From Miniimonas arenae (lineage in GTDB: Bacteria > Actinomycetota > Actinomycetes > Actinomycetales > Beutenbergiaceae): a stretch of 40,114 nucleotides of DNA. The notes beneath the pieces were generated by a model. That model saw only the letters and a program-made list of their open reading frames with translations, was not told where the DNA came from and did no database searches. A program made the translations under genes and the position numbers. Each line of letters starts with the position of its first letter. Position 1 is the stretch's first letter. The stretch lies in the NCBI RefSeq assembly GCF_006351005.1, contig NZ_VENP01000028.1, forward strand, positions 1 to 40,114. Reading direction: 5' to 3'. Of this stretch, positions 26,634-38,780 are shown in pieces.

Positions 26634-26656
26634 ATGACGCGCACAAATGACGCGCG
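26631..26656. repeat. 13-bp tandem repeat in the rpmH-dnaA origin segment
   Basis: CAAATGACGCGCA (26631-26643) is followed directly by CAAATGACGCGCG (26644-26656). The first copy overlaps the -35 box of the rpmH promoter. Among the least GC-rich words of the region. Confidence 0.7.
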
Positions 26657-26779
26657 CGCTTCCGCGGCTGCGCCCTGCCCGGGGCACAGCCGGCCGGGGC
26701 GCGCTCGCTATCATCGGACGCGCGACCCGGCCAGCCTGCCCGATGCCGGTGCGCTGCCACGGGCACGACACGCCCGTCC

Positions 26780-26810
26780 CACCCACATCCTTGTCCACAG
26801 CCTGTGGGTG
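26780..26810. promoter_or_regulatory. DnaA box inside an 8-bp palindrome, upstream of dnaA
   Basis: A perfect DnaA box TTGTCCACA (26791-26799) is flanked by CACCCACA (26780-26787) and TGTGGGTG (26803-26810), reverse complements. It is about 50 bp before the dnaA ATG, suitable for autoregulation. The 26472-26850 gap otherwise holds the rpmH promoter, a TATCAT -10 candidate at 26709-26714 for dnaA and the 13-bp repeats. Confidence 0.75.
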
Positions 26811-26850
26811 CACGGACCGCCACGGGCCGGGAACAGGGGACACTAGGCCG

Positions 26851-28413
26851 ATGACCTCAGCCGACGACGCCACGTCCGACGACCTCACGTTCCAGTGGGA
26901 CGCCGCCGTCGGACACCTGCGCGGTTCGCTGGCGACGTCGCACCTCGCGTTCGTCCGGCAGTCGCGTCCGCTGGGCGTGCTCAACGGCACCCTCCTGCTG
27001 GCCGTGCCGAGCACCTACACCAAGGACTTCCTCGAGACCCGGGCGCGCGAGGAGATCCTCGACGCGCTCGCTGTCGCGTTCGGGCAGACGCTCACGTTCG
27101 CGGTGACGATCGACCCCTCGCTGCAGGAGAACGACCCGGCGCTCGGCGCGCCGGCGGGCTCGGCCGACGAACGCACGGACTCGACCTCCTCCGCTCGCCA
27201 GCTGCCCGAGACCCGGCACGAGCCCAGCCACCGGCGCCCGCCGTCGCACGACTTCTCGGCCACCCCGCCGCGGTCCCCGGCGCACCGCCTGGACGAGGCG
27301 TCGCGCAGCTCCGCGGACGACGGCGTGGTCCCCGCACCGCGGCGCCCCTCCGTCGCCGAGCCTGCTCCGGGCAACGACCCGGCTCGGCTGAACCAGGCGT
27401 ACACGTTCGACACGTTCGTGACCGGGTCGAGCAACAGGTTCGCCAACGCCGCCGCGTTCGCCGTGGCGGAGGCCCCCGCCAAGGCCTACAACCCGCTCTT
27501 CATCTACGGCGACTCGGGCCTCGGCAAGACGCACCTCCTGCACGCGATCGGTCACTACGCCCAGCGGCTCTACCCCGGCATCCGGGTGCGCTACGTGAAC
27601 TCCGAGGAGTTCACGAACGACTTCATCAACTCCATCCGGGACGACAAGGCCGAGTCGTTCCAGCGCCGCTACCGGAGCGTGGACGTCCTCCTCATCGACG
27701 ACATCCAGTTCCTGCAGGGCAAGAAGGAGACGATGGAGGAGTTCTTCCACACCTTCAACTCCCTGCACAACGCGACGAAGCAGGTCGTCATCACGTCCGA
27801 CGTCGCGCCCAAGCACCTGGACGGGTTCGCCGACCGGATGCGCAGCCGGTTCGAGTGGGGTCTCCTCACCGACATCCAGCCGCCCGACCTCGAGACCCGC
27901 ATCGCGATCCTGCGCAAGAAGGCCGGCCGCGAGCACCTGTCCGCACCCGACGACGTGCTCAGCTACATCGCGTCGCGCATCTCGACGAACATCCGCGAGC
28001 TCGAGGGTGCGCTGATCCGCGTCACGGCGTTCGCGAACCTCAACGGTCAGCCGGTGGACCTGCCGCTCGCCGAGATGGTGCTCAAGGACCTCATCACCGA
28101 CGACGGCGACACCGAGATCACGCCCGCGGCGATCATGGCGCAGACGGCGACCTACTTCGGCGTCTCGATCGACGCGCTCTGCAGCGCCGATCGCACCCGG
28201 GTGCTCGTGAATGCCCGGCAGATCGCGATGTACCTGTGCCGAGAGCTCACCGACCTCTCGCTGCCCAAGATCGGCCAGATCTTCGGCGGCCGCGACCACA
28301 CCACCGTCATGCACGCCGACCGGAAGATCCGCGAGCTCATGGCGAAGAACCGTGCGACGTTCACGCAGGTCACGGAGCTGACGAACCGCATCAAGCAGCA
28401 GACGCGCGCCTGA
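26851..28413 (+). CDS. dnaA: Chromosomal replication initiator DnaA
   Basis: A 520-residue AAA+ initiator. Domain I is at about residues 1-95 ([10 protein letters not shown]...[12 protein letters not shown]), domain II is a disordered linker at about 95-185, domain III has Walker [10 protein letters not shown] (about 219-227) and Walker [10 protein letters not shown], and domain IV has the DNA-box signature [14 protein letters not shown] near residue 480. The ATG at 26851 is the first good start after the DnaA box. Divergent from rpmH. Confidence 0.98.
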   Translation: MTSADDATSDDLTFQWDAAVGHLRGSLATSHLAFVRQSRPLGVLNGTLLLAVPSTYTKDFLETRAREEILDALAVAFGQTLTFAVTIDPSLQENDPALGAPAGSADERTDSTSSARQLPETRHEPSHRRPPSHDFSATPPRSPAHRLDEASRSSADDGVVPAPRRPSVAEPAPGNDPARLNQAYTFDTFVTGSSNRFANAAAFAVAEAPAKAYNPLFIYGDSGLGKTHLLHAIGHYAQRLYPGIRVRYVNSEEFTNDFINSIRDDKAESFQRRYRSVDVLLIDDIQFLQGKKETMEEFFHTFNSLHNATKQVVITSDVAPKHLDGFADRMRSRFEWGLLTDIQPPDLETRIAILRKKAGREHLSAPDDVLSYIASRISTNIRELEGALIRVTAFANLNGQPVDLPLAEMVLKDLITDDGDTEITPAAIMAQTATYFGVSIDALCSADRTRVLVNARQIAMYLCRELTDLSLPKIGQIFGGRDHTTVMHADRKIRELMAKNRATFTQVTELTNRIKQQTRA

Positions 28414-28990
28414 GCGCGGTAGCCCGCAGGTGAGGCGCGGGTGTGCTGCAGGTGTCTCACGCGCAAACCTTCAGCCATGAGTTGAAGAATGCACAACTGT
28501 GGACAACCCTGGGGACGGCGGTGGACAGCCGTCTCGGACGCGTGGACAGCCGGCCGCGTCGACGTGGAATCCACGCCATGTGATTCGACGCGATCCACGA
28601 CACCCGCGACGCGTCCACGGCTGGTCCAGCACCCGCGTCCACACCCGGGATCGGCGGCGGACCGCGCCGTACGGCACTTCTCCCCAGGATCCACACCGCC
28701 TACTACGACGATGACACCTAGATCGATGACGGGGTTGTGGAGGACCCACTGCCCGGCCGACCCGGTTCGGGCGAGCTCGATCCGGTGGTTCCCGGACCAC
28801 GCACCGATCGCCGACGGGACGCCGTCTGCGCGTCGGCGCGAGGGGTGAGCCACGGCGTCGGACACCACCACAGGCACGGACTAGGGTGAGGCCCCAGGTA
28901 TCACCACACGACCGACCAGACCCCGAGACCAGATCCCCGGCAGGAGACGGCCACGAGCCGACGTCCTGCGCCCCCGGAAAGGTGACCGAC
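28414..28990. other. oriC region (dnaA-dnaN)
   Basis: A 577-bp gene-free stretch. DnaA boxes: perfect TGTGGACAA (minus orientation) at 28498-28506; one-to-two-mismatch GGTGGACAG 28520-28528 and CGTGGACAG 28541-28549 in the same direction; then opposite-direction GCGTCCACG 28611-28619, GCGTCCACA 28635-28643 and GGATCCACA 28687-28695. The relatively AT-rich 28461-28497 beside the perfect box is the best unwinding candidate. TAGGGT at 28882-28887 may be the dnaN -10. Confidence 0.85.
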
Positions 28991-30118
28991 GTGAAGTTCA
29001 CCGTCGAACGCGACGTGCTCGCCGAGGCCGTCACGTGGACCGCCCGCTCCCTGCCGTCCCGACCGAGCATCCCGGTGCTCGCCGGCGTGCGGATCGAGGC
29101 GAGCGCCGAGGGGCTGGCGCTCTCGAGCTTCGACTACGAGGTCTCCGCGGTCAGCGAGATCACCGCCGACGTCGCCGAGCCGGGGTCGCTGCTGGTCTCG
29201 GGTCGACTGCTCGCCGAGATCTCCCGCGCCCTGCCCGCGCGCCCCGTCGAGGTCACGGTCGAGGGCACGCGAGCCGTCCTCACCTGCGGCTCAAGCCGCT
29301 TCACGCTGCTCACGATGCCGATCGAGGACTACCCCTCGCTGCCGGCCCTGCCGCCGGCGTCGGGCACGATCGACGCGCACGCCTTCGCCGAGGCCGTCGG
29401 CCAGGTGACCGTCGCCGCGAGCCGCGACGAGACGCTCCCGCTGCTGACCGGCGTGCGGATCGAGATCGAGGACGATCTCCTCACGCTGCTGGCCACGGAC
29501 CGCTACCGGCTCGCGATGCGCGAGGTCTCCTGGAACCCGGCGACGCGCGGCATCTCCGCGACCGCACTGGTGCGGGCCCGTACGCTGTCCGAGGTCGCCA
29601 AGTCGCTCACGAGCGCCGGCAGCATCTCGCTCTCGCTGCCCACCGGGCAGGGCTCGGACATCGTGGGCTTCGAGGCCGGCGGCCGCCGCACCACCTCGCT
29701 CCTGGTCGACGGCGACTACCCGCCCGTGCGGCGCCTGTTCCCCGAGGTCACGACGTCCCACGCGGTGGTCACCACGTCGTCCCTCATCGAGGCCGCCCGC
29801 CGCGTCGCACTGGTCGCGGAGCGCAACACCCCGATCCGGCTGGAGTTCAGCGAGGGTCAGGTCGTGCTCGAGGCCGGTCAGGGCGAGGACGCGCAGGCGT
29901 CCGAGGCGATCGAGGCGAGCTTCGAGGGTGAGGCCGTCACCACCGCCTACAACCCGGGCTACCTCCTGGACGCGCTGGGTGCGGTGGGCAAGGAGTTCAC
30001 CCGCCTGTCGTTCACGCACGGCACCAAGCCGTCCGTGATCACCGGCCAGACCGCGCTGGACTCCACGACCGACGAGGGCTTCCGCTACCTCATCCAGCCG
30101 ATCCGCTTCGCGGGCTGA
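28991..30118 (+). CDS. dnaN: DNA polymerase III beta clamp
   Basis: A 375-residue sliding clamp of three similar domains (opening [37 protein letters not shown], and repeated later as [10 protein letters not shown]). It tethers the replicative polymerase. The GTG at 28991 has GGAAAGG 8 bp upstream and gives the standard length; a GTG at 28982 lies inside that ribosome site. Confidence 0.97.
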   Translation: MKFTVERDVLAEAVTWTARSLPSRPSIPVLAGVRIEASAEGLALSSFDYEVSAVSEITADVAEPGSLLVSGRLLAEISRALPARPVEVTVEGTRAVLTCGSSRFTLLTMPIEDYPSLPALPPASGTIDAHAFAEAVGQVTVAASRDETLPLLTGVRIEIEDDLLTLLATDRYRLAMREVSWNPATRGISATALVRARTLSEVAKSLTSAGSISLSLPTGQGSDIVGFEAGGRRTTSLLVDGDYPPVRRLFPEVTTSHAVVTTSSLIEAARRVALVAERNTPIRLEFSEGQVVLEAGQGEDAQASEAIEASFEGEAVTTAYNPGYLLDALGAVGKEFTRLSFTHGTKPSVITGQTALDSTTDEGFRYLIQPIRFAG

Positions 30119-30162
30119 CGCCCCGCGTCGGCTGCGCCACCTCCCGCCGTCGTCCTGGCTCC

Positions 30163-31422
30163 GTGCACGTCTCCGACCTCGCGCTGAACGACTTCCGGTC
30201 CTACCCGGAGGTGGTGCTCGCGATCCCGCCGGGCATCACGGCGTTCGTGGGTCCGAACGGCCAGGGCAAGACGAACCTCGTCGAGTCGATCGGCTACCTC
30301 GCGTCGTTCTCCAGCCACCGCGTCGCCAGCGACGCCCCGCTCGTGCGGCAGGGCGCGCAGCGTGCCGTGGTGCGGGCCCGCGCGCAGCTGGGTGAGCGGG
30401 CCCGGATCGTCGAGATCGAGATCAACGCCGGGAGCGCGAACCGGGCCCGGCTGGACCGTGCGCCCGTCGCGCGGGTGCGTGAGGCGGCCGGGATCGTGCG
30501 CTCGGTGGTGTTCGCCCCGGAGGACCTCGCGCTCGTCAAGGGTGACCCGGACGTGCGCCGGCGCTACCTCGACGACCTGCTCGTGCAGCGCACCCCCCGG
30601 ATCGCCGCGGTGCGCGCCGACTACGAGCGCGTGCTGCGGCAGCGGACCTCGCTGCTCAAGTCCGCCGGCGCGCTCCGCTCGGGGCGGCGCTCACGCACGG
30701 CTGCACCGCCGGCTCCACCGCCCGATCCGGACGGCCCCACCGGCAGCGAGCCGACCGACGGCCGGTCCGGTGCCCTGCGCACGCTCGACGTCTGGGACGC
30801 CCAGCTCGCGGCGGCCGGCGCACGCCTGATCGCCGCGCGGGTCGAGCTGGTCCGGCTGCTGCGGCCCCTCGCGGCCGCCGCGTACGCGCAGGTCAGCAGC
30901 GCGCAGGGCGACCTCGAGCTCGGCTACCGGGCGAGCGTCGCGCAGGCGCGGCCCGACGACGCCCCGGACGAGGCGCCGCCCGGGGGGTGCGAGGAGGAGC
31001 TGCTGGCGGTGGACCTCGTCGAGGCGCGGCTCCTCGAGGCGATGTCACGCCTGCGCCCCAAGGAGCTCGAGCGCGGCGTGTGCCTCGTGGGCCCGCACCG
31101 CGACGACCTCGAGCTCGTGCTCGGCGGGCTGCCCGTCAAGGGGTACGCGTCGCACGGGGAGTCCTGGTCGGTCGCGCTCGCGCTGCGCCTGGCCAGCTTC
31201 GACCTGCTGCGCGACGACGACGGCTGGTCGGGCGGCGATCCGGTGCTCATCCTGGACGACGTGTTCGCCGAGCTCGACGCGCGCCGTCGGACCCGGCTGG
31301 CGGCGCTGGTCGCGCCCGCCGAGCAGGTGCTGCTCACCGCGGCCGTCGCCGAGGACGTGCCCGAGGAGCTCGACGGCGCCCGGTTCGACGTGATGGGCGG
31401 CGAGGTCACCCGTGTCCGGTGA
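30163..31422 (+). CDS. recF: Recombination mediator RecF
   Basis: A 419-residue SMC-like ATPase that helps load RecA at gaps. Walker A is GPNGQGKTN at residues 29-37, signature region [11 protein letters not shown] and Walker [13 protein letters not shown] Pro/Gly/Ser-rich insertion at about residues 165-200 interrupts the coiled-coil arm. GTG start; follows dnaN directly with 44 bp between (no gnd gene). Overlaps the next gene by 11 bp. Confidence 0.95.
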   Translation: MHVSDLALNDFRSYPEVVLAIPPGITAFVGPNGQGKTNLVESIGYLASFSSHRVASDAPLVRQGAQRAVVRARAQLGERARIVEIEINAGSANRARLDRAPVARVREAAGIVRSVVFAPEDLALVKGDPDVRRRYLDDLLVQRTPRIAAVRADYERVLRQRTSLLKSAGALRSGRRSRTAAPPAPPPDPDGPTGSEPTDGRSGALRTLDVWDAQLAAAGARLIAARVELVRLLRPLAAAAYAQVSSAQGDLELGYRASVAQARPDDAPDEAPPGGCEEELLAVDLVEARLLEAMSRLRPKELERGVCLVGPHRDDLELVLGGLPVKGYASHGESWSVALALRLASFDLLRDDDGWSGGDPVLILDDVFAELDARRRTRLAALVAPAEQVLLTAAVAEDVPEELDGARFDVMGGEVTRVR

Positions 31423-32026
31423 GCGCGGGCACGACGGCGAGCACGCGGAGGACCAGACGCCCACCGAGGACGAGACAACGCCGGGCGACGCCGCGATCGT
31501 CGCGCTGGCCCGCGCGCGCGAGGCGGCGCGCGCCAAGGGGCTGCGACCCGGCCAGCGCCCGAGGTGGCGCGGCGGCGCGAACGGTGGCTCGGCGTCGGGC
31601 ACCGAACGCCTGGTCGACGGGACGCGGCGCCCGGTGCCGGGCACCGGACCCGGCTTCCCGCCGGGCAGCCGGCCCGACCCGCGGCCGGTGGGGGAGACGC
31701 TCGGCCGCCTCATGGCGCAGCGCGGGTGGACCGAGCCAGTCGGCGTGGGCGGCGTGATCGGACGGTGGCGCGAGGTGGTCGGACCCGACATCGCCGACCA
31801 CGCGACGCCCGAGACGTTCACCGACGGGCGGCTCGTGGTGCGCACCACGTCGACGGCGTGGGCCACGCAGCTGCAGCTGCTCCTGCCGCAGCTCGAGCGC
31901 CGCCTCGCGGAGGAGGTGGGCGAGGGCGTCGTGGCGGAGGTCGTCGTGATCGGGCCAGGGGCGCCGTCGTGGGTCCGCGGGCAGCGCGTCGTGCGTGGCC
32001 GGGGTCCGCGCGACACCTACGGGTGA
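31412..32026 (+). CDS. DUF721 (DciA-like) protein
   Basis: A 204-residue protein, about 100 residues of charged, Gly/Pro-rich linker then the DUF721 domain ([42 protein letters not shown]). DUF721 members of the DciA family help load the replicative helicase; the position after recF matches Rv0004. The GTG at 31412 lies 11 bp inside recF. Confidence 0.88.
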   Translation: MSGERGHDGEHAEDQTPTEDETTPGDAAIVALARAREAARAKGLRPGQRPRWRGGANGGSASGTERLVDGTRRPVPGTGPGFPPGSRPDPRPVGETLGRLMAQRGWTEPVGVGGVIGRWREVVGPDIADHATPETFTDGRLVVRTTSTAWATQLQLLLPQLERRLAEEVGEGVVAEVVVIGPGAPSWVRGQRVVRGRGPRDTYG

Positions 32027-32107
32027 CCCTGCCCGGTCCGGGTCGGGCCGCCTCGTGGAGGCGCCTGTGGGGCGTCGAACCACGCCGACCCACCCGCGGA
32101 GGTTTGG

Positions 32108-32116
32108 TTGTCCACA
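32108..32116 (+). promoter_or_regulatory. Perfect DnaA box before gyrB
   Basis: TTGTCCACA lies 38 bp upstream of the gyrB -10 candidate and about 205 bp before the gyrB start, outside oriC. Confidence 0.7.
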
Positions 32117-32119
32117 TAA

Positions 32120-34390
<2,271 letters not shown>

Positions 34391-34407
34391 GCGTCCGCCC
34401 GGCCGCC

Positions 34408-34426
34408 CCGCGCGCACGGCGCGCGG
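34408..34426 (+). other. Hairpin between gyrB and gyrA
   Basis: CCGCGCGC (34408-34415) pairs with GCGCGCGG (34419-34426) over a 3-nt loop in the 91-bp gap. It may modulate gyrA expression or mRNA processing. Confidence 0.4.
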
Positions 34427-34481
34427 ACCACCCGGCCGGGTGACGCCGTCGGGAACCCCACCGCCACAGAAACGGACCACC

Positions 34482-37220
34482 GTGACCCAGCCCCCTCGCG
34501 ACGACGAGCCCACCACTCCCGAGCCCGGCGACGGCGCGCCGCACAACCACGGCCGCATCGAGCAGGTCGACCTGCAGCTGGAGATGCAGCGCAGCTACCT
34601 CGACTACGCGATGAGCGTGATCGTGGGCCGCGCGCTGCCCGAGGTGCGCGACGGCCTCAAGCCCGTGCACCGTCGCGTGCTCTACGCGATGTACGACGGC
34701 GGCTACCGTCCGGACTCGGCGTTCTCCAAGTGCACGCGCGTCGTCGGCGACGTCATGGGCAACTACCACCCGCACGGCGACAGCGCGATCTACGACACCC
34801 TCGTGCGCCTCGTGCAGCCGTGGACGCTGCGCTACCCGCTGGTGGCGGGGCAGGGCAACTTCGGCTCGGCCGGCGACGACGCCGCTGCCGCGCCGCGGTA
34901 CACCGAGTGCCGGATGGCGCCCCTGGCCATGGAGATGGTCCGGGACATCGACAAGAACACCGTCGACTTCGACTGGAACTACGACGGCCGCACGCGCGAG
35001 CCGGTCGTGCTGCCGGCGCGCTTCCCGAACCTGCTGGTGAACGGAAGCGCCGGCATTGCCGTGGGCATGGCGACGAACATCCCACCGCACAACCTGCGCG
35101 AGGTCGCGTCCGGGGCCCAGTGGTTCCTGGAGAACCCCGAGGCGACCAACAACGAGCTGCTCGCGGCGCTCATGCTGCGCATCAAGGGCCCGGACTTCCC
35201 CACGGGTGCGCAGATCCTCGGCGTCAAGGGCATCGAGGACGCCTACCGCACGGGTCGCGGCTCGATCACGATGCGCGCCGTCGTCGAGGTGGAGGAGCTG
35301 CAGGGCCGGCAGTGCCTCGTCGTCACCGAGCTGCCCTACCAGGTCAACCCCGACCGGCTCGCCGCCAAGATCGCCGAGCTGGTCCGTGAGGGCAAGGTCT
35401 CCGGTATCGCCGACCTGCGGGACGAGACCTCCGGTCGCGCCGGCCAGCGCCTCGTCATCGTGCTCAAGCGCGACGCCGTCGCGAAGGTCGTGCTCAACAA
35501 CCTCTACAAGCACACGCAGCTGCAGGAGACGTTCGGCGCGAACATGCTCGCGCTCGTCGACGGCGTGCCGCGCACCCTCAGCCTCGACGCGTTCATCCGG
35601 CACTGGGTCGACCACCAGGTCGAGGTCGTCGTGCGGCGCACGCAGTACCTGTTGGACGCCGCCGAGAAGCGGATCCACATCCTGCGCGGGCTGCTCAAGG
35701 CGCTGGACGCGCTGGACGACGTCATCGCGCTGATCCGGCGCTCGCCGTCGGCGGACGAGGCCCGCACGGGCCTGCAGGAGCTGCTCGACATCGACGAGGT
35801 GCAGGCCACCGCGATCCTCGACATGCAGCTGCGCCGGCTCGCGGCGCTCGAGCGGGCGCGCATCCTCTCCGACTTCCAGGCGATCGAGGCCGAGATCCTC
35901 GAGTACCAGGCGATCCTCGCGAGCCCGGAGCGGCAGCGCACCGTGGTCTCGGAGGAGCTCGCCGCGATCGTGGACAAGTACGGCGACGACCGCCGTACGA
36001 CGATCCTGCCGTTCGACGGCGAGATGAACGTCGAGGACCTCATCCCGGTCGAGGACATCGTCGTGACCATCACGCGTGGCGGGTACGCCAAGCGCACCCG
36101 TACCGACGCCTACCGCGCGCAGCGCCGGGGCGGCAAGGGCGTGCGCGGCGCACAGCTGCGCGAGGACGACGTCGTGGAGCACTTCTTCGTCACGACGACC
36201 CACTCCTGGCTGCTCTTCTTCACCAATCTCGGCCGGGTCTACCGCGCCAAGGGTTACGAGCTGCCCGAGGGCGGCCGCGACGCCAAGGGCCAGCACGTCG
36301 CGAACCTGCTCGCGTTCCAGCCGGGGGAGGAGATCGCCCAGGTCCTCACCATCTCCGGCTACGACGCCGCCGACTACCTCGTGCTCGCCACGCGCCGCGG
36401 CCTCGTGAAGAAGACCCGCCTGGCGGAGTACGACTCCGCGCGCACGGGCGGCGTCATCGCGATCAACCTGCGCACGGACTCGGGCGGCGAGGTGGACGAG
36501 GTCGTGTCGGCTCGCCTCGCGAACGCGGACGACGACCTGCTGCTCGTGTCCCGCGAGGGCCAGTCGATCCGGTTCACCGCCGACGACGACGCGCTGCGCC
36601 CCATGGCGCGGGCGACGTCGGGCGTGACCGGGATGAAGTTCCGGGCCGAGGACGAACTGCTCGCGATGGACGTGGTGCGCGAGGGTGCCGCGCTGTTCAC
36701 GGTCACCGAGGGCGGCTTCGCCAAGCGCACGCTGCTGTCGGAGTACCGGCTGCAGGGCCGCGGTGGTCTGGGGATCAAGGTCGCGAACGTCGTCGAGGCG
36801 CGCGGCCACCTGGTCGGCGCGCTCGTCACCGACGAGGCCGACGAGGTGCTCGTCATCATGGAGCGCGGCAAGGTGGTGCGCTCCGCGGTGGCCGAGGTCA
36901 ACCTCACCGGCCGCAACACCCAGGGCGTCACGTTCGCCAAGCCGGACGACGGCGACCGCATCATCGCCGTCGCGCTCGGTGAGCGGGCCGAGGTCGTGGA
37001 GGCCGAGGCGCCCGACGGCGAGGCGCCCGACGGCGAGGCGGTGGACGCGCCCGGCGCGGTGCGTGAGGATTCGGTGCAGGCTGCCGACGGCTCCACGCCG
37101 TCGCCGGAGGCGGCCGGGACCGATGGCGTAGCGTCGGCACCGACCGTTGCCGCGCCTGCTGGGACCGCCCTGACCGAGGAGCCCGCCGGCGCGGACGATG
37201 ACGAGGAAGAGACGCGATGA
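34482..37220 (+). CDS. gyrA: DNA gyrase subunit A
   Basis: A 912-residue subunit that breaks and rejoins DNA. Catalytic tyrosine is Tyr140 in PRYTEC. The quinolone-determining region reads [10 protein letters not shown] with Ser101 and Asp105 (E. coli Ser83 and Asp87), the susceptible-type residues. Six-bladed C-terminal domain follows, then an acidic/Ala/Pro tail of about 75 residues with an EAPDG repeat. GTG at 34482; the stop overlaps DUF3566 by 4 bp. Confidence 0.97.
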   Translation: MTQPPRDDEPTTPEPGDGAPHNHGRIEQVDLQLEMQRSYLDYAMSVIVGRALPEVRDGLKPVHRRVLYAMYDGGYRPDSAFSKCTRVVGDVMGNYHPHGDSAIYDTLVRLVQPWTLRYPLVAGQGNFGSAGDDAAAAPRYTECRMAPLAMEMVRDIDKNTVDFDWNYDGRTREPVVLPARFPNLLVNGSAGIAVGMATNIPPHNLREVASGAQWFLENPEATNNELLAALMLRIKGPDFPTGAQILGVKGIEDAYRTGRGSITMRAVVEVEELQGRQCLVVTELPYQVNPDRLAAKIAELVREGKVSGIADLRDETSGRAGQRLVIVLKRDAVAKVVLNNLYKHTQLQETFGANMLALVDGVPRTLSLDAFIRHWVDHQVEVVVRRTQYLLDAAEKRIHILRGLLKALDALDDVIALIRRSPSADEARTGLQELLDIDEVQATAILDMQLRRLAALERARILSDFQAIEAEILEYQAILASPERQRTVVSEELAAIVDKYGDDRRTTILPFDGEMNVEDLIPVEDIVVTITRGGYAKRTRTDAYRAQRRGGKGVRGAQLREDDVVEHFFVTTTHSWLLFFTNLGRVYRAKGYELPEGGRDAKGQHVANLLAFQPGEEIAQVLTISGYDAADYLVLATRRGLVKKTRLAEYDSARTGGVIAINLRTDSGGEVDEVVSARLANADDDLLLVSREGQSIRFTADDDALRPMARATSGVTGMKFRAEDELLAMDVVREGAALFTVTEGGFAKRTLLSEYRLQGRGGLGIKVANVVEARGHLVGALVTDEADEVLVIMERGKVVRSAVAEVNLTGRNTQGVTFAKPDDGDRIIAVALGERAEVVEAEAPDGEAPDGEAVDAPGAVREDSVQAADGSTPSPEAAGTDGVASAPTVAAPAGTALTEEPAGADDDEEETR
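37005..37040 (+). repeat. 15-bp tandem repeat in the gyrA tail
   Basis: Two full units and a partial third encode EAPDG repeats. The unit differs at one base from the acetyltransferase repeat at 331-375. Confidence 0.8.
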
Positions 37221-37822
37221 GCCAGCCCACGTCCGGCCCCACCACCGGTGACGCCCCGACGGCGACCACCCCCGTGCGCACGTCCGCCAAGCAGAGCGTG
37301 CGCTCGGGTCCCGTGAGCGGGACCCTCGAGGCCGACCCGGCGACCGCGCCTGCGTCGTCGTCCACCACGACCGACCGGTCCACCGGCGACCGCTCGACGG
37401 CCACGTCGTCGCCCGGGTCGCGGCCCGCGCCCAAGCCCGCGCCCCGGCCGGCCCCCGGCGGCCCGCGCAGGGTGCGCCTGTCGGTCTCCCGGGTGGACCC
37501 GTGGTCGGTCATGAAGCTCGGCTTCCTGCTGTCCGTGGCGCTCGGCATCGTGACGGTCGTCGCGGCCGCCGTCGCGTGGAAGGTCGTCGACTCGATGGGC
37601 GTGTTCGCCGACCTCGAGTCGCTCTTCACCGACCTGGACGCCACGAAGCAGTTCGGCGTCGTGCTGGAGTACCTGCGGCTGAAGAACGTGATGTCGCTCG
37701 CCACCGTGGTCGCGATCATCAACGTCGCGCTCATCACGGCGCTGACCACGCTCGGCGCCTTCATCTACAACATCGTGGCCGCGCTCGTGGGCGGGCTGCA
37801 CATGACGCTGACGGACGACTGA
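37217..37822 (+). CDS. DUF3566 membrane protein
   Basis: A 201-residue protein, about 90 disordered Ser/Thr/Pro residues then the DUF3566 domain with two membrane helices (about 97-123 and 158-190). Equivalent to Rv0007. Function unknown. Coupled to gyrA by a 4-bp overlap and followed by a strong hairpin. Confidence 0.9.
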   Translation: MSQPTSGPTTGDAPTATTPVRTSAKQSVRSGPVSGTLEADPATAPASSSTTTDRSTGDRSTATSSPGSRPAPKPAPRPAPGGPRRVRLSVSRVDPWSVMKLGFLLSVALGIVTVVAAAVAWKVVDSMGVFADLESLFTDLDATKQFGVVLEYLRLKNVMSLATVVAIINVALITALTTLGAFIYNIVAALVGGLHMTLTDD

Positions 37823-37851
37823 GGTTCGCTGCGCCGTCGCGCGCGTGCTGT

Positions 37852-37892
37852 CGTCGAGGGCCGGCCACCGATGCGGTGGCCGGCCCTCGACG
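37852..37892 (+). terminator. Perfect 19-bp terminator hairpin
   Basis: Arms 37852-37870 and 37874-37892 are perfect reverse complements over a 3-nt loop, 30 bp after DUF3566. No T-tract. The strongest hairpin in the window. Confidence 0.75.
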
Positions 37893-37937
37893 TCTCCGCG
37901 CGTGCGCACGGCCCTCGACGTCTCCGCGCGTGCGCAC
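37882..37937. repeat. 28-bp exact tandem duplication
   Basis: Units 37882-37909 and 37910-37937 are identical. Each begins with GGCCCTCGACG, the base of the terminator's right arm, so the second unit supplies an alternative 11-bp right arm. Confidence 0.9.
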
Positions 37938-37989
37938 GGGCCTGGCGGGAGGTCTTGTCGGCGGAAGGGTGCGGGCGCAGGCTGGGGCC

Positions 37990-38373
37990 ATGAGCGACGA
38001 CGGCGAGCCCCTGTTCCGCGCGACGGCCGCCGTGCTGGACGCCCCCGATCCCGAGGCGCTCGCGCGCTTCTACGGCGAGCTGCTCGGGTGGACGGTCACC
38101 GTCGCCGACCCGACGTGGGTGACGGTCCGTCCGCCGTCGGGGATGGGGCTGTCGGTCCAGCGCGAGGAGCGGTACGTCGCGCCGGTCTGGCCCGCGGGTG
38201 AGGGCGACCAGCAGATGCAGCTGCACCTCGACGTCGAGGTGACGGACCTGGCGCGCGGCGTGGAGCGGGCGCTCGCGCTCGGTGCACGGCTGGCCGAGTG
38301 GCAGCCGCAGGAGGACGTGCGCGTGCTGCTGGACCCGGTGGGGCACCCGTTCTGCCTGTGGATCGAGACCTGA
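37990..38373 (+). CDS. VOC-family (glyoxalase-like) protein
   Basis: A 127-residue vicinal-oxygen-chelate protein: PDPEALARFYGELLGW, QLHLDVEVTDL and DPVGHPFCLWIET. The His in LHLDV and the Glu near the C-terminus are potential metal ligands. Substrate unknown; relatives include bleomycin-binding and glyoxalase proteins. ATG at 37990. Stands alone between the terminator/duplication and the repeat cluster, so it may be a later arrival in the gyrA-tRNA-Ile gap. Confidence 0.82.
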   Translation: MSDDGEPLFRATAAVLDAPDPEALARFYGELLGWTVTVADPTWVTVRPPSGMGLSVQREERYVAPVWPAGEGDQQMQLHLDVEVTDLARGVERALALGARLAEWQPQEDVRVLLDPVGHPFCLWIET

Positions 38374-38439
38374 CCGGTGCCGGGCGGGCCCGGGCGCGGC
38401 CGTCGATCCGGGAGCCCATCGCCGTCCCACGCGGCGCTC

Positions 38440-38592
38440 CGTGACGCCACAGCGACTGTCCGTTCCGCCACAGCGACTGACCCGCGAGCTCGGGCCGGCC
38501 GCCGTTGCGTCGGCGCTGGTCAGCGAGCGACGAGCACCGCCGACCCCGCGACGAGTCGCTCTCGCGTCACGCAGAGTCGCTCTGGCGTCACG
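38440..38592. repeat. Two direct plus two inverted 18-bp repeats, 21-bp period
   Basis: CGTGACGCCACAGCGACT (38440-38457) and a variant (38461-38478) are followed by reverse copies AGTCGCTCTCGCGTCACG (38554-38571) and AGTCGCTCTGGCGTCACG (38575-38592). Same-strand copies are exactly 21 bp apart. The 38374-38706 gap holds this and the tRNA-Ile promoter and no gene. Confidence 0.75.
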
Positions 38593-38641
38593 GGGCTCGA
38601 GCGCGGCCCAGCCTCGCTCGCGCCTCCCACGAGCCCTCGGT

Positions 38642-38671
38642 TTGGGGAGCGGGCCCGGAGTGGGGTAATCT
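38642..38671 (+). promoter_or_regulatory. Promoter of the tRNA-Ile unit
   Basis: TTGGGG (38642-38647) and TAATCT (38666-38671) are 18 bp apart, 36 bp before the tRNA. Confidence 0.5.
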
Positions 38672-38706
38672 CGACCGGCGCGTGCGGCAGATGTCGAGCA
38701 CGCCAC

Positions 38707-38780
38707 GGGCCTATAGCTCAGTCGGTTAGAGCGCTTCCCTGATAAGGAAGAGGTCCCGCGTTCGAGTCGCGGTAGGCCCA
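38707..38780 (+). tRNA. ileT: tRNA-Ile (GAT)
   Basis: A 74-nt cloverleaf: acceptor GGGCCTA/TAGGCCC, anticodon stem CTTCC/GGAAG with GAT at 38741-38743, T-loop TTCGAGT. CCA is not encoded. In actinobacteria ileT and alaT sit just after gyrA. Confidence 0.97.

Noticed and set aside
34779-34796. Possible quinolone-resistance change in gyrA
   Set aside because: Ser101 and Asp105 are the susceptible-type residues.
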